From Erpobdella octoculata (taxonomy: Eukaryota > Annelida > Clitellata > Hirudinida > Erpobdellidae), in NCBI GenBank assembly GCA_963978895.1, contig OZ022239.1, forward strand, positions 37,996,330 to 38,060,329: a DNA stretch of 64,000 nt. The letters run 5' to 3'. The notes below the pieces were generated by a model that ran no database searches, was not told the DNA's origin, and saw nothing but the letters and a program-made list of their open reading frames with translations. Shown here in pieces: positions 53,190-63,115 of this stretch; within the stretch, counting starts at the first letter, position 1, and every line of letters starts with the position of its first letter. Made by a program: the position numbers and the translations under genes.

Positions 53190-53515
53190 GGCCCACGTTC
53201 ACCTACGCCTCACGCCTCTCAATCATGGTGGGGTTCCATTGGTTCGGGAGATCTTCAACGCATCGAGTCGGTCATTAGGAGGGTGACACGCCAGGGTTTC
53301 TTGGCTCCCGACCGCCCTGATTTTGTGCACCACTGCGCCGTGGCGGATTCAACTCTGTTCAACCAGGTTCTGTCTAACCGCCTTCACGTCCTTCACCATC
53401 TTCTCCCTGACGTCAAGAAATCAGGATATCACCTTCGTCCTCGAGCTCACGACAGTAATTCCGCATGCAGATTCCTTACTCAGAAAAACCTTTATCCATA
53501 GATCGTTGAACTCAA
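53190..53515 (+). pseudogene. LINE ORF2 C-terminal fragment, second clade
   Basis: The frame reads SQSWWGSIGSGDLQRIESVI, FNQVLSNRLHVLHHLLPD and SGYHLRPRAHD, and stops at about 53501. This C-terminal pattern (WWG..., LLP, Y.LR.R.H) belongs to a different LINE clade from the copies at 21045 and 56300. The reverse transcriptase is missing. Confidence 0.7.
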
Positions 53516-53648
53516 AATAACTTAAACAATGCCGAACGCTATATTAAATCTCTGAAAAAGACAAGTTTTAGATTTTATTTTAAGTCTTTAACTTTAGATT
53601 GTTGAAACTCGTATTCCTTTTTATTTAATTCATATTTTTATTATTTTA

Positions 53649-53910
53649 CTAGCGGAGATACCCGGCGTTGCCCGAGTTTTTTCTAATGTTTGTCTCTTTC
53701 TCTCTCGTTTCCTTTCCCACTCCTGCTCGCTTTCCCGTTTTTGGTCGTTTTCCCGCTGCCGGTCGCTTTCCCGCTCCCGGAAGTTTTCCCGTTCCCGGCC
53801 GCTCTCCCATTCCCGCTCACGCTTGCTTTTCCGTTCCCGCTCGCTGTCCGTTCCGGGTCGCTTTCCCGTTTCTATAATAGACAAACTAACCCACAAACAT
53901 TCATATATAT
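53649..53910 (-). mobile_element. Helitron-like element, reversed, minisatellite type
   Basis: CTAG at 53649-53652 and ACCCGGCGTTGCCCGAG mark the 3' end on the minus strand. CCGGTCGCTTTCCCGCTC-type units fill 53700-53880. The 5' side ends CATTCATATATATATAG, abutting the next copy. Confidence 0.65.
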
Positions 53911-54403
53911 ATAGTCTTAGCAAATCTAGTTTACGTTTTATAGGCTAAAAGAAGTTATGAAAGAATGGAAAAGAGAAAATGAACGGGAACGGGAGAGCAA
54001 TCGTGACCGGGAATGGGAGAGCAAGCGTGACCGGGAACGGGAGAGCAAGCGTGAGCGGGAACGGGAAAGCGACCGGGAACGGGAAAGCGACCGGAAACGG
54101 GAAAGCGACCGGAAACGGGAAAGCGACCGGGAACGGGAAAGCGACCGGGAACGCGGAAAGCGACTGGAAGCGGGAGAGCAAGCTTGGAAGGAAACGCGAG
54201 CAAGAGAGAAAATCGATAACAAAACTTCTGAGCGGGAAAACGACGGGAGCTGGAAAACGACCGAGAGCGGAAAAGCGACCGGGAGCGGAAAAGCGACCGG
54301 GAACGCGACGAAAACGGGAAAGTGGAGAAGTAAACGGGAGCGAGAGAAACAAACATTAGAAAAACCTCTAAAAACCCAGGGCAACGCCGGGTAACCCCGC
54401 TAG
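53911..54403 (+). mobile_element. Helitron-like element with the longest minisatellite
   Basis: It starts within the conserved middle (AGCAAATCTAGTTTACG), carries about 350 bases of CGGGAACGGGAAAGCGACC units, and ends with the hairpin CAGGGCAACGCCGGGT and CTAG, followed by T. The 5' half is missing and is replaced by the head-on copy at 53649-53910. Confidence 0.7.
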
Positions 54404-54417
54404 TATATATATATATA

Positions 54418-54608
54418 TAGTTCCCGCTCGCTGACCCGCTCCGCTCCGCTCATTTTGTGACGGATTTCAAATTTTTTTCTCTATATTTGATTCCCCTTGA
54501 CTCTCAAGGTTGTGTGAAAATTTCATTACGATCGGATGAATGGTGTAGCAATGCATACAGGACATATATACATATATACATACAAACATTCATTTTTATA
54601 TATATAGA
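54418..54608 (-). mobile_element. Helitron-like 5' fragment, reversed
   Basis: The minus strand starts TCTATATATATAAAAATGAA at 54608 and shares TTCATCCGATCGTAATGAAA-type text with related copies. It joins a CCGCTCCGCTCATTTTGTG stretch and has no 3' end. Confidence 0.6.
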
Positions 54609-54619
54609 TTATTTAAATG

Positions 54620-55020
54620 TAAACCGCTGTGCGTCATTTTCAGGCTGGTTAATAAGGATTTACTTACTTACTTACTTAACAATGTATTCTTCACAAGAGT
54701 TAATAAATCAACAAATAGGAAAGTAATAAATGCTTTGCATGCCAGTATAATCCACCTATCCCCAAAAAACATTCAAAATTTGTTTGTAGAACTTTTAATA
54801 TCTACGTACAATTCTATTTTCAGCATAAAAGCCAGCCGTATAAAATAATGTTAATTATTTTATGTCATGGAGGTGGGTAAAATTTATTTGACATAATTTT
54901 GTTAGGGGTAGACTGAAAGTTTGACAGTTGTTGACAAGGGGTGAGGGGTAACAAATTACCTAAAAATTGTTGACATAATTAAAGGACGTCCCCGAAATAG
55001 TCCAAACCTCAGCAGCGCCG
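54620..55020. other. Intergenic, unrecognised
   Basis: A short TTAC run at about 54658-54680 and A+T-rich sequence; no gene supported. Confidence 0.35.
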
Positions 55021-55024
55021 GGAT

Positions 55025-55682
55025 CCGATTTAATTATAATTACAGTTTACACCAATACCTCACTTTGCGTCGTTTCGTTTTGCGTCGCTGCTGAATTAGT
55101 ACTAATTTTCCCTGTGCGTCGTTAGATTTTCGAAGTTGCGTTGCTTTGGGTTCGAGTCTTCAATTTTTTGAAATTTCCTTTTTTTCTAAGAGATGGCACG
55201 ACTTTTGTTTTTAATTGCGCCATGCCATAAAAAGAAAACGTGAAATTTGTATTTTTGCCGCCAAATACGACATCAGTTATCAGGGAGTAATATCGACTTT
55301 TAAAAGTTATTACCTTCGACTGATGGACAAGATAAGCCTACCATGCTAGAGTTTTGAAAAAAGTTCAACGTTATGAAAGCCATAGAAATTATTTCCGATA
55401 CGTGGGAGGAGGTTAAGCCATCTTATAGTCTTATATGAATGGTGTTTGGCGCAAAATATGGCCTGAATGTGTTCACAGCATAGATATATATCTATGGTTC
55501 ACAGAATATGCGCTGCAGAAGTTGATGAAATTTCTAGTTTAACTAGAGAGTCTCATTTTGAAGTTATGGAGGAGACTGACATAAATGAATTGCTAACCTT
55601 GCACAACCAAGAATTGTCTAATGAAGAGCTATTGCAACTGGAATTTGCTAATGATAAAAATTTTCAAATAAAAATAAAATAA
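55025..55682 (+). pseudogene. Tigger/pogo transposase C-terminal relic
   Basis: CAGTTTACACCAATACCTCA with TTTGCGTCG repeats marks a Tigger-type end. 55277-55682 reads QGVISTFKSYYLR, then after breaks MKAIEIISDTWEEVKPS, MNGVWRKIWPECVHS and LTLHNQELSNEELLQLE. This is the C-terminal part of the DDE transposase of Tigger-type pogo elements. Stops and frame changes make it inactive. Confidence 0.78.
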
Positions 55683-55857
55683 TTTTTTAAAGTGCTTTTA
55701 AAATGTCCTTACTCAAGAAGTACACTAAAAATGTACTTAAATATAAGTACTAAGTATACACGTTCGCAAAAGGACTTAAGTACAAGTACTCAAGTACGCC
55801 TATCGAACTTAATGCTAATACATGTGCTTAAGTACCTACTCGTCACCACTGCTTCTA
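55683..55857. mobile_element. hAT-type terminus with ACTTAAGTAC repeats
   Basis: AGTACTCAAGTAC, ACTTAAGTAC and a final CTACTCGTCACCACTG resemble a widespread animal hAT end. The partner end is not found. Confidence 0.5.
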
Positions 55858-56225
55858 GATATATTATTATATTCTTGGTACAAAGCTGGTTATGAAAAAG
55901 TTTGCAAGTGATAAGCAGGTTTTATCCAACAGTGAGGAGCTTCAAACATCGAAAAATAATATTATTAACAGCATTGTCAAATAAAACTTTAACTTTATGA
56001 TAATTGTTTAAAATATCTCGGACATTTTGTTGAAAAAATATAAGCAATGTTCTGTTTCTTCACTGTTCTATTTCATCATGTTCTGTTTCATTAAGCCGTG
56101 AACTATTTCAGAACATGTCTGTCCAATCACAGCGCTCGGTCCTGTGCGTATACACGGATTGTAAACACGCCGCCAGGAACGGCTATTATTATTATTATGC
56201 TATTAACGTGCTCTCTAAAAATAAA
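55858..56225. other. Intergenic, unrecognised
   Basis: A repeated CTGTTTCAT/GTTCTATTTCATC stretch near 56050-56100 is the only feature noted. Confidence 0.35.
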
Positions 56226-56289
56226 TATAGTCAGAGAACGGGGCAAACAGCGCCCGAAATGAAAAACAAATAAATCTAATGTCAAAATT

Positions 56290-56756
56290 TTAAAAGATCA
56301 AATTCTATTTAACATTCGAGAGAACAAAAAGGTCTTGAGCTTCTTCTTAAAAACAGAAAGGCTGTATGCTTTTACAGGGTCGGTAAGTTCCTCCGGCAGG
56401 TTGTTCCACGTAACTGGGCAGGCGACTGCAAATGCCCTCGGTCCGAATGTCTTGGTTCTGCATGATGGAACAAGAAGCTCACCGGAAGAGGCTGAACGAA
56501 GATGAGATCGTCCCGGAAGCTGAGACACCGGGATGCACAGACTGGAGAGGTACGATGGTGCCAGGCCATGCAGACAGCGGAACGTAGTTAGAGAGAGCTT
56601 AAAATCGATGCGTGCTTTAATGTCCAGCCAGTGCAGTTGGTCGCACATTGCCCTAGTCACATGACCAAACTGGGGCAGTCGAAGAATCTGTCTAGCAGCA
56701 GCACGCATGACACCGTCGAGTTGTTTAATTAATAGGTCTGGAATTGCATACATGGG
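56290..56756 (-). pseudogene. CR1-like LINE ORF2 3' end (5'-truncated)
   Basis: The minus frame reads LLIKQLDGVMRAAARQILRL, FGHVTRAMCDQLHWLDI, FRCLHGLAPSYLS, LPGRSHLRSASSGELLVPS, FGPRAFAVACPVTWNNLPEEL and SVFKKKLKTFLFS. The frame is open, so the copy is recent. Its 5' edge abuts a family B SINE. Confidence 0.85.
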
Positions 56757-56975
56757 ATAACAGTTTCCTGCCATCCGCACGTGTATTCGAAATCGGGATG
56801 TTCCGAACCCTATTACCCCCAGTCACGAAACTGGTACTTATTTATTGACCACTAAAGAATGAAACGCTGAATTGACATGGGCACAAGCAAGTTAGTTTCT
56901 TGCTCATTGGAACCTGGAGTCCAACCCCCTGATATCCAAGCTTGTCTAAACCACTAGAGTGACCAACATTGGCAT
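56757..56975 (-). repeat. tRNA-derived SINE, family B copy 2
   Basis: The minus strand shows TTGGTCACTCTAGTGGTTTA (A box region), GGTTGGACTCC (B box region), ACCAGTTTCGTGACTGGGGG and GCAGGAAACTGTTATCCCAT, matching 41675-41910. Confidence 0.72.
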
Positions 56976-57078
56976 TTCTTAAGACTAAGCTGTTTCACCT
57001 GAAAATTATTACCAGTAATTTAACGTAAAAACTTGAAACACAAAAAATGAACATTTGTTCAAGCCGTTTCCGACTATT

Positions 57079-57084
57079 TTTATT
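57079..57084 (-). promoter_or_regulatory. Possible KIF4 poly(A) signal
   Basis: AATAAA on the minus strand about 138 bases past the stop. Confidence 0.4.
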
Positions 57085-57221
57085 ACACACTTCAATGAAG
57101 TATTAAATAAAATTCTTCTAAAAGTTAATAATTCATTATATAAACGAGTAGACATATGTATGATAATTAAAATCTGGTATGGTTCAATACCACAGCAATA
57201 AATTTATATCAAAAAAGTTTT

Positions 57222-57662
57222 TTAAGGTGATATATTCTCTGTGAAGAAGTTCGTTTTTACAGGCTGAAGCTTACGCTTTTTACCCAAACCATTGATTCCT
57301 CCATCAGCAATAAATTTACCACTATCAACTTGCATGTTCAGAACAGGTTCAAAGCTTTCTATGGAATCAGAAGACGAAGTGTTTTTTCCTTTAGAGGTTT
57401 TTTTCTTTCCCGAACTTTTTTTACGTCCAGGAGCGGTTTTTACTTCTTTGGGATCAACGGCGGACGATCTAGTAACGTATGTTTGATTAAGGTTGGAGCC
57501 CTCTTGTACATCTTGAGGACTAACTCTTGATTTGATTTTAAGAACGGCAGGCGTCAGACCGGATCTCCAAGTTGGATCTTTTTCAATATCGTCATCCTCT
57601 TCAAATTCATCAGATTCAGAAAGTTCATCAATTTGATTTGAAACTTTTCTTCTTCTCCTTGC
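57222..57662 (-). CDS. KIF4: KIF4 last exon (basic/acidic tail)
   Basis: The exon opens ARRRRKV, then an acidic stretch (ESDEFEEDDDIEKDPTW), a lysine/serine-rich tract and a terminal GLGKKRKLQPVKTNFF. No cysteine is present. The acidic-to-tryptophan stretch resembles the segment just before the cysteine cluster in vertebrate KIF4. Confidence 0.88.
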   Translation of the reverse strand, partial: ARRRRKVSNQIDELSESDEFEEDDDIEKDPTWRSGLTPAVLKIKSRVSPQDVQEGSNLNQTYVTRSSAVDPKEVKTAPGRKKSSGKKKTSKGKNTSSSDSIESFEPVLNMQVDSGKFIADGGINGLGKKRKLQPVKTNFFTENISP

Positions 57663-60600
57663 CTGAAATTATTTTCGGTAAAATTAAAACTTGATAAATT
57701 TCTAATTTTCTTACATTTGAGAACTTGCACAAGAGTGGAGTTCTATGAAGCCAATATTTGAATATATTTTGTACATGTATAATTTTTATATTTTTTGTTT
57801 TTTTTACTAAGATTTAGCACATGCCTTTTTCAAGAAAAGTCTTGCTCAAAGGCGAGAAAGGGTCCTTGCAAAGGCAGCCATTTGTAGTTGCCTACCCCTT
57901 TAGCAATGCGAGTGAACTCCTTGCTTAAGGAAGTTACACTTGTGACACCGGTGAGGCTTGAACTGCCAACTTAACGATCGACAGCCGAAAGCTTTACTGC
58001 TATGCCACCAGTGACTCAATAATAATTAATATTAGTATTTTAATTATTTATTACCTTAAGAAGCAAACTTTTATCTTTTTTATTGGAACCATATGCATAT
58101 AAGCACAGAATTAGACCATCATTACTAAGAAAATCCACGGGACTTATAAGTGTATTAGGCTACCAGAATTTTTGAAGATAAATTTTGATTTTTGTGGTTT
58201 ATAAACGAAGATGGCTCATATTATTGAGAAACTTCAGTAAACAACAAAACTACGAAACCTTTCTTTCTGGACAAAAAGCTGGATTGAAAAATTCTGCCGA
58301 CTTGAAAGCTTCCTCACAACTATCTTTTTTTGCATCTAGTTCATCTGCTTCAAAAGTTGCAGGCATCAAAGACCCAGATCTACCTGTCGTACCTTTATAT
58401 TGAGACTTTGTGTACTCCTGAAAATTCAAAACGAGTTCAGAGCATGTAACTAGTTATGCTAATTAAAATTTACTGAAAACAGACTTTTTGGAGAGCATTA
58501 TATTCATCATTTCTCCGAGCAAGTTCTCCTTCCAATCTACTGAATTTTTTTATTTCTTCATCCTTTAAAACACAACCTTCATATTATACAACAGTGTTAT
58601 TATATTACAATTTGTAAAATAAGTATTTTTTATAAACCTGGAAGGATATTCTTTTTTTCAGCTCCGAAATAATTTCGTTATCACTCATAGAACCAGATTC
58701 AATAGGATTTTTTAGTTGACTTAACAGGTACAGTACCTATATTGAGATGTAAAGTAATTAATAATTCATTAACGGTCACATAGAACAAGCCATAACTAAA
58801 ACAAACCTTGCTTTCATGCTCTTTTCTCAGTTCATGAATTTCTTGCTCCCATTGTAACTTAGACTCTTTTGTGTTTTCATTATTTTGTTGCAATGACTTG
58901 GAAAGTTCATCACATATTGACTTCATATCATTCAACTGGTCATCTTTTTGATTGCTCTCGACTTTCAGACTAACAGCCTTCAAGAAATAACAAACAATGT
59001 TTAGCATTTACAAAATAACAACAAACTGTGATGCATAAATAATGTCTTTCTTAAAAAACTCAAGAGACTACACAATAAATAAAATTTATTTATTTTTCTT
59101 TATATCATAAAGATATCCCCGAATAGTTAAACCATAATTTATTAGCTTTGGAAGTGTGCTTGTAATCCAAAGCAAGCACCAATCAATAAATATTCCAAAC
59201 AACAAAAAATAGGATACACTTTATAAATATTTACATGTTAACTATTAAAAATGTCAAAATAAAAATATAAAATAAAACAAGTTATAATGCCTTTATTTCC
59301 AACCATAGATTATTATTATTATTATACAAAAAAGATTTTCAACAGTCACAAAATCGATACACCATCGAGTCCACTTCAACAACATGCGATTTGAAATAAA
59401 ATAAATAGTGCAGAGTATAGGATGCCAATGTTGAAGTATTGCAGCACCGGTTCAACTCCAAAAGAGGAGGCAGCAAAATACAATTATCTCTCATTGAATC
59501 TCATTCATTAAAATTCCACTTTGGATCGATGGAGTATGCATGCTTACTTGTATAATTTCTAATCTGGTGCTTATCTGACTAGATTGCATTTCCATTTGTG
59601 TGCCACTGGTAATTTTATCATTCACTATTCAATTTCACAGCATCAAACAATTCTACACCAGAAAAGCATAAGTTACATCTACAAATACTGAACTTCATGT
59701 TAAAAATTTTCCATAACAAAACTTGTCTGTAACAGATTTCTACAGTTTATCTGTCTGAATGTAAACATTAGGCTGAGCTTACTTTTTGCAAACATTTGCA
59801 TATTATAAACTGTAGATTTAGTATTAAATACTGTAAACGGTGATAAAAATATTTGCTTACCATGTTAAGAAGCCATTTTATAGCACACTTGGCTTCTATC
59901 ATTGTGTGAATATTATCCCATCGTGATTTAGACTTTTCATCTTCAGAAATATAAAAACAGATTAGAAAAAAAATTAACCTTTATTAACTCTATTAATAAT
60001 ATATTATATATCAGTACAATAATAATTATTAAAAATTTTAATAAAAACAATTTAATGACTTTAATATCTAGAACACAGATTATAAAATTTGAAACTAACC
60101 CTGATCTGCATCAAGCAGCTTCTGCTGCAAATCAGTTATTTGCATATTACATAAATCCTGCTCCTGCTCTAATTCCTTCAATTGTTTCTTAATAGAATCC
60201 GCCATGCTGTCTGAAATACCATCCTGGAAATACCAATTATTATTGTTTAAACAGATTCATAATTGTAACTAACAGGCATATATTTTCAGAGCAGAACACT
60301 TTTGTAAACAATGGTGTAGCAATCCTGTGTTAGATTACTAAAAGTTATATAGAAGTGCAACAATTATTATCAGCCTGCAATCAGTAGGGGACCATTCACA
60401 TATCACGTATGCATTAAACTCGAGATTTTGAACCCCTCCCCTCCCCCCTGTTGCATCTCGTACATTTTTAGACCCCTCCCCTATGCGTACATACGCACAG
60501 CGGATTTCACCCCCCTCCTCAATATAAAATAGCCAGTTTTAACGAATTCAGTATTGACTATGACGAGCCAGAGCTAGACTTATCTCAACATGCTTTCGGA

Positions 60601-63115
60601 AACTAGAGTTGAAATTTACTGACAGACCTCTTAAGGCTTTGGCGTGCACAACAAGCACACAAATTTAAAAAATTTATCATAGCATTCCAATGCAGCCACG
60701 TAGATACAGCAGATGTATTATCTTAAATAATCTTATCTTAGTAATTCAATCTTAGTAATCTTAGTAATTAAATTATCTTAGTAATATTGCTATATTACTA
60801 CTATGCTGGAGGACGCTATTTCGATACGCCAAATTCAAACATTCAGCTGCGCTTTTCTAGACATACTATCGTTGATATTATTGAGCCTTTAAATTTTTGA
60901 AAAAGGCGCGATACAAGTTTGTTTGTTAAATTGATTGATCCTAAATACTACTCGATAAGATTTATTATTCAATCAATTCAACTGAACTGAAAAATAATAT
61001 TTACCATTTTTTGCGTACATACGGATTTGTTGGAGCCCCCTCCCTCCCCATACGCACTTATAAGCAAAACATTCACTTCGTACACACCGCCCCTTGGTGC
61101 GTTTGTAATATATGGATGACCCCTAGCGGCAGATTATAAATTATTCGCCAGTATCTGTGAACTTCTAAAATAGGAAAATCAATTGTTTCATTCATAAGAA
61201 TCAAAATGGTATGTTCAGCTATCAAATATTCTGTTCAGCTATCAAATATTCTGTTCAGCTATCAAATATTCTGTTCAGCTATCAAATATTCTGTTCAGCT
61301 ATGAAATATTAACTTCTACTCTCACATATTAAATTCTGCATTCAAATACTGTCTTATGATAATATCCATATGCATCATGCAACTTGCACTATTGAAACTT
61401 TCAAGAAACTTCAATAAAAGTTTGAGATACTGGTCTTGGTCTGGTTCTCCATCATAGAGCTGCTATTAATACAATTTAAACTGAAAATTGACCAAAGCAT
61501 TGCACATGTCACATGCTGCCTGCAAGCCAACGGACATCATCATATAGACAAAAATGCTGAGCTGCAACAACCTCAATTACTATTATGACTTTCAGATAGA
61601 AAAAAAATTACTTGGTCTTCAACAACTTTTCTTAATTCGTGGATTTGATTGCTAACTTCTTTCCGAGCACTTATCCTTTGTTCCAGATGAGCTCTTGCTT
61701 CCTCAACAGAAACTAAGAGCTCCATTTCATCATTTATTAACTTCTGCCAATGTCAAATTGAAATTACAATTAAATTACTAAAGTTAACACTTATTAACTC
61801 AAAAGAAAGAAAGAAATGCTTACTCTAACTCGAGTTCCTGCACCACCCAAGTCAACAGTTTCCATTTTTCTAGCTCGATCTTCTTGAACAACTTTTTGTT
61901 TCGCAAGAACTTCTTTGAGTCGGTTGTTGGCAGCAGCTGCCTCTTCGGCCTTCCTCTTTGAAATTGCTTGTTGGTTCAAATACTGTCTTTCCATCTTTGC
62001 AATCTCTACCTGGCGTTTTCTATCCTGAAAATCATTTAAACCTTTACACTTAAGAGAAAAAAGAACAAAATATAATTAAAATTTACAAATTCTTTACTTG
62101 AGACTTCAGCTGTAAAACTTCCTTGGTCATTTCTGCTTTCATCTTTCTAAATTGCTCTGCATCATCTTTCATTTGATTCATAAGTTTGACTCTATGCTGC
62201 TTCATCATCTAGATCGGAAAATAAAAAAAATATTATTTTCAAGTCAAAGTAACCTTAGTCTTATACAACATTACAAGAATAGGTTACCATGCACCATGTA
62301 CCTGGCCATGCATGATACAAAATCAACTATGGGAATGTCTCGATGAGCAGAGATCTCAACACGAGGAAGTCAAACAAACGTTTAAGTTTAACATTGAAAA
62401 AACACAATAAAACTAGACACCTAAAAAGAAAGAGAAACGTGAAAATGAACATCGAAATAAACAATATTTTCCTTACAATAATTTCTTGATTTAGCTTTTC
62501 TACTTGTTTATCGCTTTGCTCTTTAATTTTCAGCAGTCTCATTTGTTCTGCCATTTTTTTCTTCAACTGCTGAATTTGACTCTCAAGTTCTTGAACTTTT
62601 TTTCTACGCTGTTCAGCAAGCCTAAATACAAAAGAGATAAATTAAATGATGATTAAAAAGCTTAAAACTCGAATGTTTAATTATCAGAGTCAAATAATAT
62701 CAAATTTACTTGTTGTTATTATTATTTGACTTTAGAGATTGCATGGCCTGCATGACATCTTCTCTTTCTTTTTGCAATTTCTCTACTTCATTTTCCATTT
62801 CTCTCATTTGAGTCTGAATTAAAAGTTAAGCTTGTAAGCATATAATACTACATTCAGGAAAGAAGCAGCATGGTGGAGACAAACCTCATATTGTTCTCTC
62901 ATTGCTTGTAATTCTTTTTCATTTGCCTGCATATGTGAAGCAAGTTCTTGTTTCTTCCTTAGCATATTGTTCAAGTCTTGTAACTCTCTGCTCATCTGGG
63001 CTTGTCTTAGTACATGCGTACTTCTCATTTCTTCAGTCTGACTGTCACATTGATCATTTTTATCATCCTCTTCTTTGAACGTTTCTTCAACCAATGACTT
63101 ATCATAATTTCCAGC
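57222..63115 (-). CDS. KIF4: KIF4-type chromokinesin, C-terminal 691 codons (5'-partial)
   Basis: Thirteen minus-strand exons join in phase: 63115-62885, 62813-62710, 62621-62477, 62208-62098, 62024-61824, 61743-61612, 60223-60100, 59940-59861, 58977-58807, 58736-58638, 58562-58485, 58417-58259, 57662-57222. The predicted product is almost wholly coiled coil. KIF4 hallmarks are RRKKVQELE, KLNQEI, MMKQHRVKLMNQMKDDAEQF, KRKAEEAAAANNRLKE, GAGTRVR, IEAKCAIKWLL and KVLYLLSQL, then a basic tail ending KKRK...TNFF..SP. The motor domain lies beyond the window to the right. KIF4 is a plus-end motor that binds chromatin and PRC1 to shape the central spindle. The final 200 residues contain only two cysteines, so the cysteine-rich cluster of vertebrate KIF4 is not present in this model. 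A serine/lysine-rich region carries possible nuclear signals. A possible poly(A) signal is at 57079-57084. Confidence 0.93.
57807..58013 (-). repeat. tRNA-derived SINE, family A copy 4 (KIF4 intron)
   Basis: The minus strand starts CTGGTGGCATAGCAGTAAAG and carries GGCAGTTCAAGCCTCACCGG and the common body. Confidence 0.8.
58259..58417 (-). CDS. KIF4: KIF4 exon (tail)
   Basis: The exon encodes a polar tail (GRSGSLMPATFEADE) with two isolated cysteines, DSCEE and FCPER. Confidence 0.84.
58485..58562 (-). CDS. KIF4: KIF4 exon
   Basis: The exon is 26 codons of coiled coil (DEEIKKFSRLEGELARRN), in phase on both sides. Confidence 0.88.
58638..58736 (-). CDS. KIF4: KIF4 exon
   Basis: The exon opens with VLYLLSQLKN, nearly identical to KIF4 proteins. 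Confidence 0.93.
58807..58977 (-). CDS. KIF4: KIF4 exon
   Basis: The exon is a coiled coil (LNDMKSICDELSKSLQ) ending EHESK, which splices to VLYLLSQL. Confidence 0.92.
59861..59940 (-). CDS. KIF4: KIF4 exon
   Basis: The exon encodes WDNIHTMIEAKCAIKWLL, matching the EAKxALKYL block of KIF4. Confidence 0.92.
60100..60223 (-). CDS. KIF4: KIF4 exon
   Basis: The exon encodes a glutamine/glutamate-rich helix (KKQLKELEQEQDLCNMQ) and leaves one base at its donor. Confidence 0.88.
60387..61123. mobile_element. TIR element family T, copy 2 (KIF4 intron)
   Basis: It is inverted relative to 37538-38261 and shares GGACCATTCACATATCACGT at one end and TAATATATGGATGACCCC at the other. TA dinucleotides flank both ends (60385-60386, 61124-61125), so a TA target site is possible. 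Confidence 0.78.
61211..61350. repeat. 20-base minisatellite
   Basis: Five near-identical units of CTGTTCAGCTATCAAATATT are followed by two decayed units, all exactly 20 bases long. It lies in a KIF4 intron. Confidence 0.95.
61612..61743 (-). CDS. KIF4: KIF4 exon
   Basis: The exon encodes KLINDEMELLVSVEEARAHL, matching the E-x-E-x-x-V-S-x-E-E-A block of KIF4. Confidence 0.92.
61824..62024 (-). CDS. KIF4: KIF4 exon (KAEEAAAAN block)
   Basis: The exon encodes KRKAEEAAAANNRLKEVLAK and GGAGTRVR, the most diagnostic KIF4 segment. Confidence 0.95.
62098..62208 (-). CDS. KIF4: KIF4 exon (coiled coil)
   Basis: The exon encodes MMKQHRVKLMNQMKDDAEQF and KEVLQLKSQ. Confidence 0.93.
62477..62621 (-). 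CDS. KIF4: KIF4 exon (coiled coil)
   Basis: The exon encodes LAEQRRKKVQELESQIQQLK and VEKLNQEII, closely matching KIF4. Confidence 0.93.
62710..62813 (-). CDS. KIF4: KIF4 exon (coiled coil)
   Basis: The exon encodes TQMREMENEVEKLQKERED and ends in an asparagine run (SNNNN) at the donor. Confidence 0.9.
62885..63115 (-). CDS. KIF4: KIF4 exon (coiled coil)
   Basis: The exon encodes HVLRQAQMSRELQDLNNML and HMQANEKELQAMREQYE. It is the first exon visible in the window. Confidence 0.92.

Noticed and set aside
53938..54394. Open frames on both strands resembling SR-rich or RE-rich proteins
   Set aside because: They arise from the Helitron minisatellite, where several frames on both strands are open at once, and have no start context, splice sites or conserved domain.
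61211..61350. CRISPR-like direct repeat array
   Set aside because: The units are contiguous with no spacers, and the DNA is from an intron-bearing eukaryotic genome.
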